This document shows, in pieces, positions 41,070-49,324 of a stretch of DNA of 53,304 nt. Under the pieces are notes generated by a model that searched no databases, was not told the origin of the DNA, and saw only the letters and a list, made by a program, of their open reading frames with translations. Position numbers and translations under genes: made by a program. This stretch comes from Mucilaginibacter psychrotolerans (GTDB lineage: Bacteria; Bacteroidota; Bacteroidia; Sphingobacteriales; Sphingobacteriaceae): contig NZ_SOZE01000038.1 of NCBI RefSeq assembly GCF_004519315.1, forward strand, positions 1 through 53,304. The letters run 5' to 3'. Each line of letters begins with the position of its first letter. Position 1 is the stretch's first letter.

Positions 41070-41186
41070 ATGAAAGTTAGAGCATCCATTAAAAAACGCA
41101 GCGCTGATTGCAAAATCATCCGCCGTAACGGGAAACTTTATGTGATAAACAAAAAGAATCCTAAATACAAACAGCGTCAGGGATAA
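41070..41186 (+). CDS. rpmJ: 50S ribosomal protein L36 (zinc-free form)
   Basis: 38 aa, found by reading the gap between infA and rpsM. MKVRASIKKRSADCKIIRRN, GKLYVINKKNPKYKQRQG. Only one Cys remains of the C-x2-C...C...H zinc set, so it is the zinc-independent type. Starts 8 bp after infA. Confidence 0.97.
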   Translation: MKVRASIKKRSADCKIIRRNGKLYVINKKNPKYKQRQG

Positions 41187-41199
41187 TTAAAGACAAAGT

Positions 41200-41239
41200 G
41201 TAATAGTCCGTACAACGGTGGCCCGCCGTTCGGTATTAC
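41200..41239 (+). promoter_or_regulatory. leader hairpin before rpsM
   Basis: GTAATA (41200-41205)/TATTAC (41234-41239), CCG (41208-41210)/CGG (41231-41233) and AACGG (41214-41218)/CCGTT (41226-41230) stack with small bulges and a 7-nt loop. 14 base pairs, no T-tract, so not a terminator. It sits 19 nt before rpsM, where many bacteria have an S4-regulated leader. Confidence 0.5.
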
Positions 41240-41258
41240 GTAAAACAAAACAACAAAC

Positions 41259-41636
41259 ATGGCAAGGATTTCAGGTATTGATTTACCAAAAAACAAAAGA
41301 GGTGTAATAGGTTTAACTTACATCTACGGAATAGGACGCTCTACTGCAGCGGAAATTTTGAAACAAGCAGGTATTGATGAGAGCGTTAAAGTTCAGGAAT
41401 GGAATGATGAGCAGTTAACTGCCATCCGTACCATCATCAACGATCAGATAAAGGTAGAGGGCTCCCTTCGTTCAGAAGTTCAGTTGAACATCAAACGTTT
41501 AATGGATATCGGTTGCTACCGTGGTACCCGTCATCGTAAAGGTTTACCATTACGTGGCCAACGCACTAAAAACAACTCACGTACCCGTAAAGGTAAACGT
41601 AAAACAGTTGCTAACAAAAAGAAAGCTACTAAATAG
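41259..41636 (+). CDS. rpsM: 30S ribosomal protein S13
   Basis: 125 aa; ARISGIDLPKNKRGVIGLTY, and RHRKGLPLRGQRTKNNSRTR with a basic tail. Contacts P-site tRNA. First gene of the alpha group. Confidence 0.99.
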   Translation: MARISGIDLPKNKRGVIGLTYIYGIGRSTAAEILKQAGIDESVKVQEWNDEQLTAIRTIINDQIKVEGSLRSEVQLNIKRLMDIGCYRGTRHRKGLPLRGQRTKNNSRTRKGKRKTVANKKKATK

Positions 41637-41732
41637 TAAGTGATTAGTGACCGTAGAGTAGAGGTTAGTTAAAAGCTGCTTTATTTAAAAGTCATTAGGA
41701 ATATAGAATTATAACAAACGGTTAATGGGTCC

Positions 41733-41752
41733 GAATTAGAAATCACTAATTC
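41733..41752. other. hairpin in the rpsM-rpsK spacer
   Basis: GAATTAG (41733-41739), loop AAATCA, CTAATTC (41746-41752). The same 145-bp spacer also carries GTGATTAGTGA at its start, matching TCACTAAT at its end. No gene. Confidence 0.45.
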
Positions 41753-41781
41753 AGTAATTCACTAACTCAATAATTAAGAAA

Positions 41782-42171
41782 ATGGCTAAAGCTAAAAAAG
41801 TAACCAAAAAACGCATTGTTATTGTTGAGTCTGTTGGCGAAGCACACATCAATGCAACTTTCAACAACATTATCATTACCCTTACCAACAAAACCGGCCA
41901 GGCTATTTCATGGTCTTCGGCAGGTAAAATGGGTTTCAAGGGTTCTAAAAAGAACACCCCTTACGCTGCCGGTCAGGCTGCTGCCGATTGCGGTAAAGTA
42001 GCTTATGATTTAGGCTTGCGTAAAGTAGAGGTATTTGTAAAAGGCCCGGGTTCTGGCCGCGAAAGCGCTATCCGTACCTTGCAAACTACAGGTATCGAGG
42101 TTACTACCATCAGAGATATTACACCGCTTCCGCACAACGGTTGCCGCCCATCAAAACGCAGACGAGTTTAA
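41782..42171 (+). CDS. rpsK: 30S ribosomal protein S11
   Basis: 129 aa; GEAHINATFNNIIITLTNKT, KGPGSGRESAIRTLQTTGIE, and the HNGCRPSKRRRV end. Platform protein next to the 16S 3' end. Confidence 0.99.
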   Translation: MAKAKKVTKKRIVIVESVGEAHINATFNNIIITLTNKTGQAISWSSAGKMGFKGSKKNTPYAAGQAAADCGKVAYDLGLRKVEVFVKGPGSGRESAIRTLQTTGIEVTTIRDITPLPHNGCRPSKRRRV

Positions 42172-42237
42172 TTCACTAATTTTTAAAGCTAAGATTCGGC
42201 AGCTACAGGTTGCACGATACTTTAAAACACACAAATA

Positions 42238-42846
42238 ATGGCAAGATATACAGGCCCAAAATCAAAAATCGCACGTAGGTTCCGCGAGCCAATCTTCGGT
42301 CCGGACAAAGCGTTGGAAAGAAAAAACTACGGTCCAGGTATGCACGGTGCTTCTAAAAGAAGAGGAAAGCAATCTGAGTACGCAGTACAGTTGATGGAAA
42401 AACAGAAAGTTAAATACACTTACGGTGTATTAGAGCGTCAGTTCGAGAACTTGTTCCACACTGCATCAGCTAAAGAAGGCATCACAGGTGAAAACTTGTT
42501 GAAATTCTTAGAAGCACGTTTAGATAACGCAGTTTACCGCTTAGGTATAGCCCCTACACGTTCTGGCGCACGCCAGTTGGTTGGCCACAAACACATTACT
42601 GTAAACGGTAGCGTTGTAAATATCGCATCCTACCAGTTAAAAGCAGGTGATGTAGTAGCCGTACGTGAGAAATCAAAATCTCTTGAAGCCATAACCACTT
42701 CGGTTGCCGGCCGCAAGATCAATAAATACAGCTGGTTGGAGTGGAACGCTGCCGAATTAACAGGTAAGTTCTTAAACTACCCTAACCGCGATGAGATACC
42801 TGAAAACATTAAGGAAAACCTTATTGTGGAGTTGTACTCAAAATAA
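42238..42846 (+). CDS. rpsD: 30S ribosomal protein S4
   Basis: 202 aa; RYTGPKSKIARRFREPIFGP and the S4 RNA-binding domain (RLGIAPTRSGARQLVGHKHI). Primary assembly protein. In other bacteria it represses the alpha operon; the leader hairpin upstream of rpsM is a candidate target. Confidence 0.99.
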   Translation: MARYTGPKSKIARRFREPIFGPDKALERKNYGPGMHGASKRRGKQSEYAVQLMEKQKVKYTYGVLERQFENLFHTASAKEGITGENLLKFLEARLDNAVYRLGIAPTRSGARQLVGHKHITVNGSVVNIASYQLKAGDVVAVREKSKSLEAITTSVAGRKINKYSWLEWNAAELTGKFLNYPNRDEIPENIKENLIVELYSK

Positions 42847-42850
42847 GAAT

Positions 42851-43011
42851 TAGATATGAGATTGGAGATATGAGATTTGAGATTAGGTTCGCAAATCCCA
42901 TATCTCAATTTTTAGTTTATAACATTTACTATTATAGGCGGTTTGGATTACAGGATATGTTGAGGGTGCGGTTTTATCCTCACATCTCATATCTCACATC
43001 TCAAATCTATT
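42851..43011. other. long imperfect palindrome in the rpsD-rpoA spacer
   Basis: The left side (about 42851-42886) repeats GATATGAGAT/GAGATTTGAGAT words; the right side (about 42981-43010) has ATCTCATATCTCACATCTCA. The 194-bp spacer holds no gene. It resembles the other intra-operon dyads in type but not in sequence. Confidence 0.5.
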
Positions 43012-43040
43012 ATCAAACAAACAATAAACCCAAGATATAA

Positions 43041-44033
43041 ATGGCAATTTTAGCATTTCAAAAACCAGACAAGGTTATCATGCAGAAATCAAATGATTTT
43101 GATGGCACGTTTGAGTTTCGTCCGTTAGAACCAGGCTTCGGTGTAACCATTGGTAATGCTCTGCGTCGTATCTTACTTTCTTCATTAGAAGGTTATGCTA
43201 TTACATCAGTACGTATCTCTGGCGTAATGCATGAGTTCTCAACCATCAAAGGCGTGGTTGAAGATGTTACCGAGATAATCCTGAACCTGAAACAGGTACG
43301 TTTCAAGAAAACAGGCGAATCGGGCGATAATGAGAAGATATTTGTGATCATTAACGGCCAGGATGCTTTTAAAGCAGGCGATGTTACTAAGTTTTCTAAC
43401 AACTTTACCATACTGAACCCTGATCTTGTTATCTGTAACATGGATTCGTCGGTAACGTTGGAAGTTGAGCTTACTGTTGCTAAGGGCCGCGGTTACATCT
43501 CTAACGAGGAAAACAAAAATCCTGATGCAAACGTAGGTGTGATAGCTATCGATTCTATCTTCACCCCAATAAAGAACGTTAAATACACGCTTGAAAATTA
43601 CCGTGTAGAGCAGAAAACGGATTATGAAAAACTGATTCTTGATATATCTACCGATGGTTCTATCCACCCGGAAGATGCTTTAAAGCAAGCTGCCAAGATC
43701 CTTATCCAGCACTTTATGCTGTTCTCTGATGAGAATATGATGCTTGAAGCACAGGCTAAAGAAGAAACTAAAGAAGTTGACGAAGAAATCCTTCACATGC
43801 GTAAAATCCTTAAGACCGAATTGGTTGACCTGGACCTGAGCGTACGTGCTTTGAATTGCTTAAAAGCTGCAGATATCCGTAGCCTGGCCGATTTAGTTTC
43901 TTACGATGTTGCAGATATGCTTAAATTCAGGAACTTCGGTAAGAAATCATTAACCGAAATTCAGGACCTGGTTAAATCAAAAGGCTTATCTTTTGGTATG
44001 AACCTGGCTAAATTTAAGTTAGACGAAGAATAA
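43041..44033 (+). CDS. rpoA: RNA polymerase alpha subunit
   Basis: 330 aa. The N-terminal dimerisation domain shows GFGVTIGNALRRILLSSLEG and GVVEDVTEIILNLKQV. The C-terminal domain (about 255-325) has RALNCLKAADIRSLADLV and FRNFGKKSLTEIQDLVKSKG. Complete. A terminator follows. Confidence 0.99.
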   Translation: MAILAFQKPDKVIMQKSNDFDGTFEFRPLEPGFGVTIGNALRRILLSSLEGYAITSVRISGVMHEFSTIKGVVEDVTEIILNLKQVRFKKTGESGDNEKIFVIINGQDAFKAGDVTKFSNNFTILNPDLVICNMDSSVTLEVELTVAKGRGYISNEENKNPDANVGVIAIDSIFTPIKNVKYTLENYRVEQKTDYEKLILDISTDGSIHPEDALKQAAKILIQHFMLFSDENMMLEAQAKEETKEVDEEILHMRKILKTELVDLDLSVRALNCLKAADIRSLADLVSYDVADMLKFRNFGKKSLTEIQDLVKSKGLSFGMNLAKFKLDEE

Positions 44034-44045
44034 TATTATTGATGA

Positions 44046-44083
44046 GAGGTTAAAGATTTTTAGATAATCTTTAACCTCTTTTC
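44046..44083 (+). terminator. intrinsic terminator between rpoA and rplQ
   Basis: GAGGTTAAAGAT (44046-44057) and ATCTTTAACCTC (44067-44078) form a perfect 12-bp stem, followed by TTTTC. It sits 12 bp after the rpoA stop, inside what is normally one transcript. Confidence 0.72.
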
Positions 44084-44154
44084 ATTTCATAACAACGGGT
44101 GTTGATTGCTGGTGACCAATCTTTGCCTTTAACTAACTGATCACTAACATCGGC

Positions 44155-44210
44155 ATAATTCCGAGGGCTTGACGATAATACGCCGCCCAACGGTATGCAC
44201 GTGCCATAAC
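44155..44210 (+). promoter_or_regulatory. possible structured leader before rplQ
   Basis: GGGC (about 44164) can pair with GCCC (about 44186), and GGC near 44152 with GCC near 44204. Weak evidence, but rplQ lies after a terminator and should have its own start; AATCTTTG at 44118-44125 is a -7-like word. Confidence 0.3.
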
Positions 44211-44221
44211 AAAAAAAACAA

Positions 44222-44755
44222 ATGAGACACGGTAAAAAAGTAAACCATTTAGGCCGCACCGACAGCCACCGCAAAGCGATGTTGGCTAACATGGCTTCTT
44301 CGCTTATCCTACACAAGCGTATCACAACAACCTTAGCAAAAGCAAAAGCTTTACGCGGTTATGTTGAGCCATTATTGACAAAATCAAAAAGCGATACTAC
44401 GCACTCACGTCGTACAGTATTTAGCTACCTGCAGGATAAAGAGGTTGTGGGCATGCTGTTCCGCGAAGTTGCTGAGAAGATTGCTAACCGCCCCGGTGGT
44501 TACACTCGTATAGTTAAGTTAGAGAACCGTTTGGGCGATAACGCCGAAATGGCCATCATCGAGCTGGTAGATTACAACACCGTTTACGGTAATGATACTG
44601 CTGCTAAGCCAGAGAAAAAGACAACCCGTCGTCGTGGTGGCGCTTCAAAAGCAAAAGCACCTATCGAAGTTGCCCCGGTTGCTGAAACTCCTGTTGCAGA
44701 AGCTGCACCAGAAGCACCTGCTGCTAACGAAGAAAATGCAGAAAAAGGCGAATAA
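44222..44755 (+). CDS. rplQ: 50S ribosomal protein L17 with acidic Ala/Pro tail
   Basis: 177 aa. RHGKKVNHLGRTDSHRKAML, then RITTTLAKAKALRGYVEPLL and RPGGYTRIVKLENRLGDNAE form the core (about 120 aa). A basic patch (KKTTRRRGGASKAKAP) precedes a tail rich in Ala, Pro and Glu (VAPVAETPVAEAAPEAPAAN), typical in this phylum. Last gene of the cluster. Confidence 0.98.
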   Translation: MRHGKKVNHLGRTDSHRKAMLANMASSLILHKRITTTLAKAKALRGYVEPLLTKSKSDTTHSRRTVFSYLQDKEVVGMLFREVAEKIANRPGGYTRIVKLENRLGDNAEMAIIELVDYNTVYGNDTAAKPEKKTTRRRGGASKAKAPIEVAPVAETPVAEAAPEAPAANEENAEKGE

Positions 44756-44775
44756 TTCCGCTTTTACTGATATTG

Positions 44776-44811
44776 AAAACGGCTTCCGATATTTCGGGAG
44801 CCGTTTTTTTT
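44776..44811 (+). terminator. intrinsic terminator of the ribosomal cluster
   Basis: AAAACGGCTTCCG pairs with CGGGAGCCGTTTT (one G-T), then a T-run. It lies 20 bp after rplQ. Confidence 0.8.
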
Positions 44812-44860
44812 AGCCTTTTATAATGCTGTTGAAAATAATATATTCCCAACTAACAGCAAC

Positions 44861-44885
44861 AAAAAAAGCGGCTTAACGCCGCTTT
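44861..44885 (-). terminator. terminator of accA
   Basis: AAAGCGGC (44865-44872)/GCCGCTTT (44878-44885). On the minus strand the stem is followed by a run of T (A-run 44861-44867 on plus). Confidence 0.7.
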
Positions 44886-44946
44886 CTTGTCTCTTTATCC
44901 TTTATTTTTCCGCTTTTTTCTTGGCTATTGGTTCTCACCACTGGTA

Positions 44947-45903
44947 TTAGGCCTCTATCACCACGCCCATGTTGCAGAACTTGTCTATGCGTTCGGCAAC
45001 CAGTTCATCTACGTTGCGTTCGCCAAGTGCCTTCAGGTCTTTCAATAGTTGCTTCTTAAGGGTAGCTGCCATAGTAACCGGATCCTGATGCGCACCGCCC
45101 AGTGGCTCTTTTATCACGCCGTCAATTAGCTTGTTCTTGAGCATCTCTGTTGAGGTAAGTTTAAGCATTTCTGCTGCGCGCTCCTTGTGCTCCCAGGTTT
45201 TGAAAAGGATGGTAGAGCAGTTCTCGGGCGAAATAACCGAGTACCAGCTGTTATCCAGCATCATTACTTTATCGCCTATGCCGATGCCCAATGCACCGCC
45301 CGACGCGCCTTCGCCTATAACTACACAGATAACCGGTACTTTAAGTACGGCCATCTCCAGCAAATTGCGGGCTATGGCTTCACCCTGTCCGCGTTCTTCG
45401 GCTTCGAGGCCAGGGAATGCGCCTGGGGTATCAATTAGCGTAACTACAGGTTTTCCGAATTTCTCGGCCATTTTCATCAGCCTTAAGGCTTTGCGGTAAC
45501 CCTCGGGATTAGCCATGCCAAAGTTGCGGTACTGGCGCTCTTTGGTGTTACGCCCTTTTTGGTGGCCAATGAACATCACGGTTTGCCCGTTAAGGGTGCC
45601 GAACCCGCCTATGATGGCCTTATCGTCGCCTACCGTTCGGTCGCCATGCATCTCGATGAAATCATCGCACATCAGCTCAATGTATTGCAGGGTGTAAGGG
45701 CGTTCGGGGTGCCGCGATATCTGCACCTTTTGCCAACCGGTAAGGTTGCTGTATATTTCTTTTTTGGCGGCTTCCAGTTTGGCTTCCAGTTCGGCAATGG
45801 TGGCGCTCATATCCAGCTTGTTCTTCTCTTCCACCTGCTGCACCTTTTCTATTTGCCCCTGAAGCTCTGCCAGCGGTTTTTCAAAATCAAATGTAATCTT
45901 CAT
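44947..45903 (-). CDS. accA: acetyl-CoA carboxylase carboxyltransferase alpha subunit
   Basis: 318 aa, full length. Transfers the carboxyl group from carboxybiotin to acetyl-CoA to give malonyl-CoA, together with AccD (not in this window). Blocks: LAELQGQIEKVQ start, GDRTVGDDKAIIGGFGTLNG, KPVVTLIDTPGAFPGLEAEE, and GEGASGGALGIGIGD (oxyanion region). Convergent with the ribosomal cluster, with back-to-back terminators between. Confidence 0.98.
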   Translation of the reverse strand: MKITFDFEKPLAELQGQIEKVQQVEEKNKLDMSATIAELEAKLEAAKKEIYSNLTGWQKVQISRHPERPYTLQYIELMCDDFIEMHGDRTVGDDKAIIGGFGTLNGQTVMFIGHQKGRNTKERQYRNFGMANPEGYRKALRLMKMAEKFGKPVVTLIDTPGAFPGLEAEERGQGEAIARNLLEMAVLKVPVICVVIGEGASGGALGIGIGDKVMMLDNSWYSVISPENCSTILFKTWEHKERAAEMLKLTSTEMLKNKLIDGVIKEPLGGAHQDPVTMAATLKKQLLKDLKALGERNVDELVAERIDKFCNMGVVIEA

Positions 45904-45952
45904 ACGATTTATTGAGCCGCTAAATTAAAAAAATCAAACGGCATATTGTCAA

Positions 45953-46060
45953 TTATTCGTTTTTGAATACGAGTAGCTTCTGCACTTGCGCAGGCACCAA
46001 CTGTAGTTTCGTGTTATAGGCGGCGGTTAAAATGGCCACACGCAGTTCTCCAAGGTACAA
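45953..46060 (-). other. in-frame continuation of the next gene beyond a TGA
   Basis: After the TGA at 46061-46063 the same frame runs for 35 codons (LYLGELRVAILTAAYNTKLQ, LVPAQVQKLLVFKNE) to TAA 45953-45955. LVPAQVQKL is the second LTPEQ-like motif expected in Spy/CpxP-type proteins, so this is probably the true C-terminus cut off by a nonsense mutation. Confidence 0.65.
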
Positions 46061-46453
46061 TCAGTAGCGGTTTGCGTAGAACAGGATATCCCCGTTGTTC
46101 ACCTTTTTCGATTGGAAGAGGCCATCCAGCTTGGCTTCGTTTGTTACGATGAAGTTGCCCATTTCTATTTTCTTACGCTGCAACTCGGTGTTTATTTTGG
46201 TTAATGCAGCAATTTGCGCAGGGCTAAGGCCGAGCTCTTTCTTGAATTTCAGCGCTTTTTTCGCAGACGGGTAACCATTCAGGTCGGCAACCAGGCTCAT
46301 CTGGTAAAAGTCGTCACCTTTCATCAGCGCATCGTATTCGCTGCTGCTGATGGTTTTGACCGGTGATGGTTTGAGCAGGCTATCGGGCGTTTGGGCCAAT
46401 GCTGCTGCTGTGCCCATCACCATGAAAATTAACCATGAGATTGTTCTCTGCAT
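46061..46453 (-). CDS. periplasmic Spy/LTxxQ-like protein, apparently truncated
   Basis: 130 aa up to an in-frame TGA. A signal peptide (MQRTISWLIFMVMGTAAALA) is followed by a helical domain with ELGLSPAQIAALTKINTELQ, the first LTxxQ-like motif. Envelope-stress chaperones of the Spy/CpxP type have two such motifs; the second lies beyond the stop. The gene is thus either a pseudogene with one nonsense mutation (CGA or GGA to TGA, for example) or holds a sequencing error. Relationship to Spy is inferred from motif and layout. Confidence 0.6.
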   Translation of the reverse strand: MQRTISWLIFMVMGTAAALAQTPDSLLKPSPVKTISSSEYDALMKGDDFYQMSLVADLNGYPSAKKALKFKKELGLSPAQIAALTKINTELQRKKIEMGNFIVTNEAKLDGLFQSKKVNNGDILFYANRY

Positions 46454-46605
46454 AAGTGTTGCTATGTTTAAAAGGGTAACGGCTATAGCCGTTTTTTCAT
46501 GCTGAGTTAAATATACCTAATAATATCCGCCTAAAATAAATGGGCGTATTCATCTTTTACATAAATGTTGTTACTTTAGATGAACCTGTTAATAACCATT
46601 TATCC

Positions 46606-47916
46606 ATGTTGGTCATATTTTTTTGCATCGTACTGCTCATATTGCTGGTAAGCTGGGCCAAGGTAAACCCGTTTTTGGCTTTCCTTATCGTATCTATTTC
46701 AGCCGGTTTGTGCCTGGGTATCCCGTTAGACAAGATTAACGCATCGGTACAAAAAGGCCTGGGCGATACTCTCGGTTCACTGGCCATTATTATTTGCCTG
46801 GGCGCTATGCTGGGTAAGCTGGTAGCCACCAGCGGCGCGGCGCAGAAAATAGCGGAGGTGCTGGTTAGCGCATTCGGAACAAAGTATATACAATTGGCTT
46901 TGGTAGCTGCTGCTTTTGTGGTGGGCATCCCCTTGTTTTACGGTATCGGCTTTGTGTTGATGGTACCTTTGATATTTTCGATTACCTATAAGTATAAATT
47001 GCCGGCGGTTTATATCGGATTGCCCATGCTTTCGGCACTATCGGTTACGCATGGCTTTCTGCCGCCGCACCCCTCGCCCTCGGCATTGGTGGTACTGTTC
47101 CATGCCAATATGGGGGTTACGTTGTTATACGGCGTTATTGTAGGCATCCCTGCTATTATAGTGGCCGGCCCGGTATTGTCACAGTTCCTTAAAAATATCC
47201 CATCAGAACCATTGGCTACTTTCCGCGCGGAAGAAATACCGCAGGAGAAGCTACCAAATGCAGCTAACAGCTTTTTTGCTGCCCTGCTGCCTGTTATACT
47301 GCTTGGTATTACCGCCGCGTTCCCTTTTATCGGCGATAACAAAGATTACCTGCACAAAGTGGTAGCCTTTATAGGCGACCCACCCATCGTAATGCTTATC
47401 GCGCTTATTGTGGCTACCTACACCCTCGGCATAAAACAGAAAAAGAATATGGGGCAGTTGGCCGGCATTTACACAGATGCTATTAAAGATATTTCGCTTA
47501 TCCTGCTTATCATCGGCGGCTCCGGCGCTTTTAAGCAAGTACTTACAGATGCCGGCGTGAGTAGCCAAATTGCCGACGGACTTAAATCTTTCAACCTGCA
47601 GCCTTTGTTCCTGGGCTGGCTAATAGCGGCCATCATACGCGTAAGCCTGGGTTCGGCCACGGTGGCGGGCCTAACGGCGGCGGGCATTGTATCGGCCATG
47701 CTGGTGAAAGACCCCAGCATCAACCCTAATCTCATGGTATTATCTATAGGTGCAGGCAGCCTGGCCTTTTCGCACGTGAACGATTCGGGTTTTTGGCTGT
47801 ACAAAGAGTATTTTAACCTCACGATAAAAGATACGTTCCTGTCCTGGAGTGTAATGGAAACGGTGGTGTCGGTTGTGGGGCTGGTTGGTGTGCTGATTTT
47901 AAACGTATTCGTATAA
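46606..47916 (+). CDS. GntP family gluconate/sugar-acid:H+ symporter
   Basis: 436 aa from the ATG at 46606 (MLVIFFCIVLLILLVSWAKV), which matches the family's N-terminus. The in-frame ATG at 46540 would add 22 residues in front of the first membrane segment. About 12 transmembrane segments are visible; landmarks are GIPLFYGIGFVLMVPLIFSI, THGFLPPHPSPSALVVLFHA, GGSGAFKQVLTDAGV and SLAFSHVNDSGFWLYKEYF. Substrate may be gluconate or a related acid. No gluconate kinase gene is near. The alpha/beta hydrolase downstream starts after only 9 bp, so they form a likely operon. Confidence 0.9.
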   Translation: MLVIFFCIVLLILLVSWAKVNPFLAFLIVSISAGLCLGIPLDKINASVQKGLGDTLGSLAIIICLGAMLGKLVATSGAAQKIAEVLVSAFGTKYIQLALVAAAFVVGIPLFYGIGFVLMVPLIFSITYKYKLPAVYIGLPMLSALSVTHGFLPPHPSPSALVVLFHANMGVTLLYGVIVGIPAIIVAGPVLSQFLKNIPSEPLATFRAEEIPQEKLPNAANSFFAALLPVILLGITAAFPFIGDNKDYLHKVVAFIGDPPIVMLIALIVATYTLGIKQKKNMGQLAGIYTDAIKDISLILLIIGGSGAFKQVLTDAGVSSQIADGLKSFNLQPLFLGWLIAAIIRVSLGSATVAGLTAAGIVSAMLVKDPSINPNLMVLSIGAGSLAFSHVNDSGFWLYKEYFNLTIKDTFLSWSVMETVVSVVGLVGVLILNVFV

Positions 47917-47925
47917 ATAATCGCA

Positions 47926-48729
47926 ATGAAGAAGATAATGTTTTGTTTAGCCCTTTGCCTGGCATTCGGCACAAAAATCTATTCACAAACAAATACTGCC
48001 GAGGGTAGCTATTACACCTCGTTTGATGGTACTAAAATTTATTACGAAGTAAAAGGGGAGGGTTTCCCTGTGGTGATGCTACATGGTTTTACCGGCACAG
48101 CGCAAGGTTGGAAAAATGGCCTGCTGTACGGCAACCTGCTGAAGCTCGGCTGCAAGGTGATTATACTGGATATGCGCGGCAACGGACGCTCTGATAAGCC
48201 GCATAGCGATGCAGGCTATAACAAAGATGCCGAAGCAAAAGATGTGATGGGCCTCGTTACCAGCCTTGGCATAAAAAAGTATGATGTTATTGGGTACTCG
48301 CGCGGCTCTATCATCACCTCGCGGGTAATGGTGCTGGATAAGCGTGTGCAGAAGGCCGTAATGGGCGGCATGGGGGCCGATTACACCAACCCCAACTGGC
48401 AACGCCGCATACACGCCTGGAAAGCCCTGGAGGGAGATACCACCATGCGCGATGTGGATGATATGATGGTATGGATAAATAAAAACCCTTTTGATAAAGT
48501 GGCGCTGGCCCTGCAGCAAAAGCACCAGCCCAGTACCAGCCCTGCCGAACTGGCAAAAGTGAAGATACCCGTATTATTGATAGATGGCACCGAGGACAGC
48601 ACTAATGGCGATGTTGCCGATTTGCAGAAACTGATACCGCATGCGCAGATGGTAGCAGTACCCGGCGACCATAATAATGCAGGGAAAACTATACAGTTTT
48701 CTGACGAAGTTATCCGCTTCCTGCAATAA
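47926..48729 (+). CDS. exported alpha/beta hydrolase
   Basis: 267 aa with a signal peptide (ending near KIYSQT). The oxyanion HGF occurs in VVMLHGFTGTAQGW (about 49-62). The nucleophile elbow is GYSRG with Ser125. Asp in LLIDGTEDS and His in VPGDHNNAGK complete the triad. Likely esterase or lactonase; co-transcription with the GntP-type permease hints that it could hydrolyse an aldonolactone to its acid before uptake (inference). Confidence 0.85.
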   Translation: MKKIMFCLALCLAFGTKIYSQTNTAEGSYYTSFDGTKIYYEVKGEGFPVVMLHGFTGTAQGWKNGLLYGNLLKLGCKVIILDMRGNGRSDKPHSDAGYNKDAEAKDVMGLVTSLGIKKYDVIGYSRGSIITSRVMVLDKRVQKAVMGGMGADYTNPNWQRRIHAWKALEGDTTMRDVDDMMVWINKNPFDKVALALQQKHQPSTSPAELAKVKIPVLLIDGTEDSTNGDVADLQKLIPHAQMVAVPGDHNNAGKTIQFSDEVIRFLQ

Positions 48730-48754
48730 AGCACTAAACCATAGCCGTTTTAAA

Positions 48755-48804
48755 CACGCTGTAGTATGTAAACAGCGTGGCCTGCTATTTGTAATAGCAA
48801 GCCA
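48755..48804 (+). terminator. double hairpin after the hydrolase gene
   Basis: CACGCTGT (48755-48762)/ACAGCGTG (48772-48779), then GGCCTGCTATT/AATAGCAAGCC (about 48779-48804). No long T-run, so termination is likely but weak. Confidence 0.4.
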
Positions 48805-48822
48805 TATTTAGATACTATCACC

Positions 48823-49143
48823 ATGAAAAAGATATTCATATACGGCGGCCTTGTTATGGCATTAACCTCAGGTTTAAACATGAATGCCCAGGCTCAACAA
48901 AAAAAAGGATTAAGCAAACAAGGTAAAGGCGCTATTATAGGTGGTGCCGGTGGTGCGGTTGCTGGTGCACTAATTGGCCATAGCGTAGGCGGTGCTGTAA
49001 TAGGTGGCGCCATTGGTGCAGGCGGTGGCTATATTATTGGTAATGAAGCGCGCAGGCGCGAACAGAAGAAGAAACATGCCGCATGGCTGCAACGCCGCAG
49101 GGCATGGAAGGCAGCTCATCCTGGCAAAGCATACCCATATTAA
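48823..49143 (+). CDS. glycine-zipper membrane protein
   Basis: 106 aa: signal peptide (MKKIFIYGGLVMALTSGLNM), a glycine-zipper stretch at about 36-75 (GAIIGGAGGAVAGALIGHSV, GGAVIGGAIGAGGGYIIGNE), then a basic tail (RRREQKKKHAAWLQRRR). Such proteins usually pack in the outer envelope; function unknown. Confidence 0.8.
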   Translation: MKKIFIYGGLVMALTSGLNMNAQAQQKKGLSKQGKGAIIGGAGGAVAGALIGHSVGGAVIGGAIGAGGGYIIGNEARRREQKKKHAAWLQRRRAWKAAHPGKAYPY

Positions 49144-49324
49144 TTGACGTGGTTTTACGCAAGGAAGCCTGCAGCTATTGGCCGTGGGCTTTTTTTGTGC
49201 CCGGCCGTCAATTACCCATCATCCTTGGATGGTGTGCTCTGATTGCCACACTACGCTCGGAATGGCGATTACACCGGCAATAGAAAATAGGACTCGGTAT
49301 CCTGCCCTTCCTGGCTTACCAGGC
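49144..49324. other. intergenic, no intact gene
   Basis: No clear gene. Short frames exist on both strands but none looks real. It leads into the decayed kinase fragment. Confidence 0.4.

Noticed and set aside
42851..43011. GATATGAGAT-type repeats as a CRISPR array
   Set aside because: The units are short and irregular, with no constant spacer length, and form a palindrome rather than a spaced array.
46061..46063. TGA as a selenocysteine codon
   Set aside because: No selenocysteine-type family, no visible insertion hairpin, and the family has no conserved Cys at this point.
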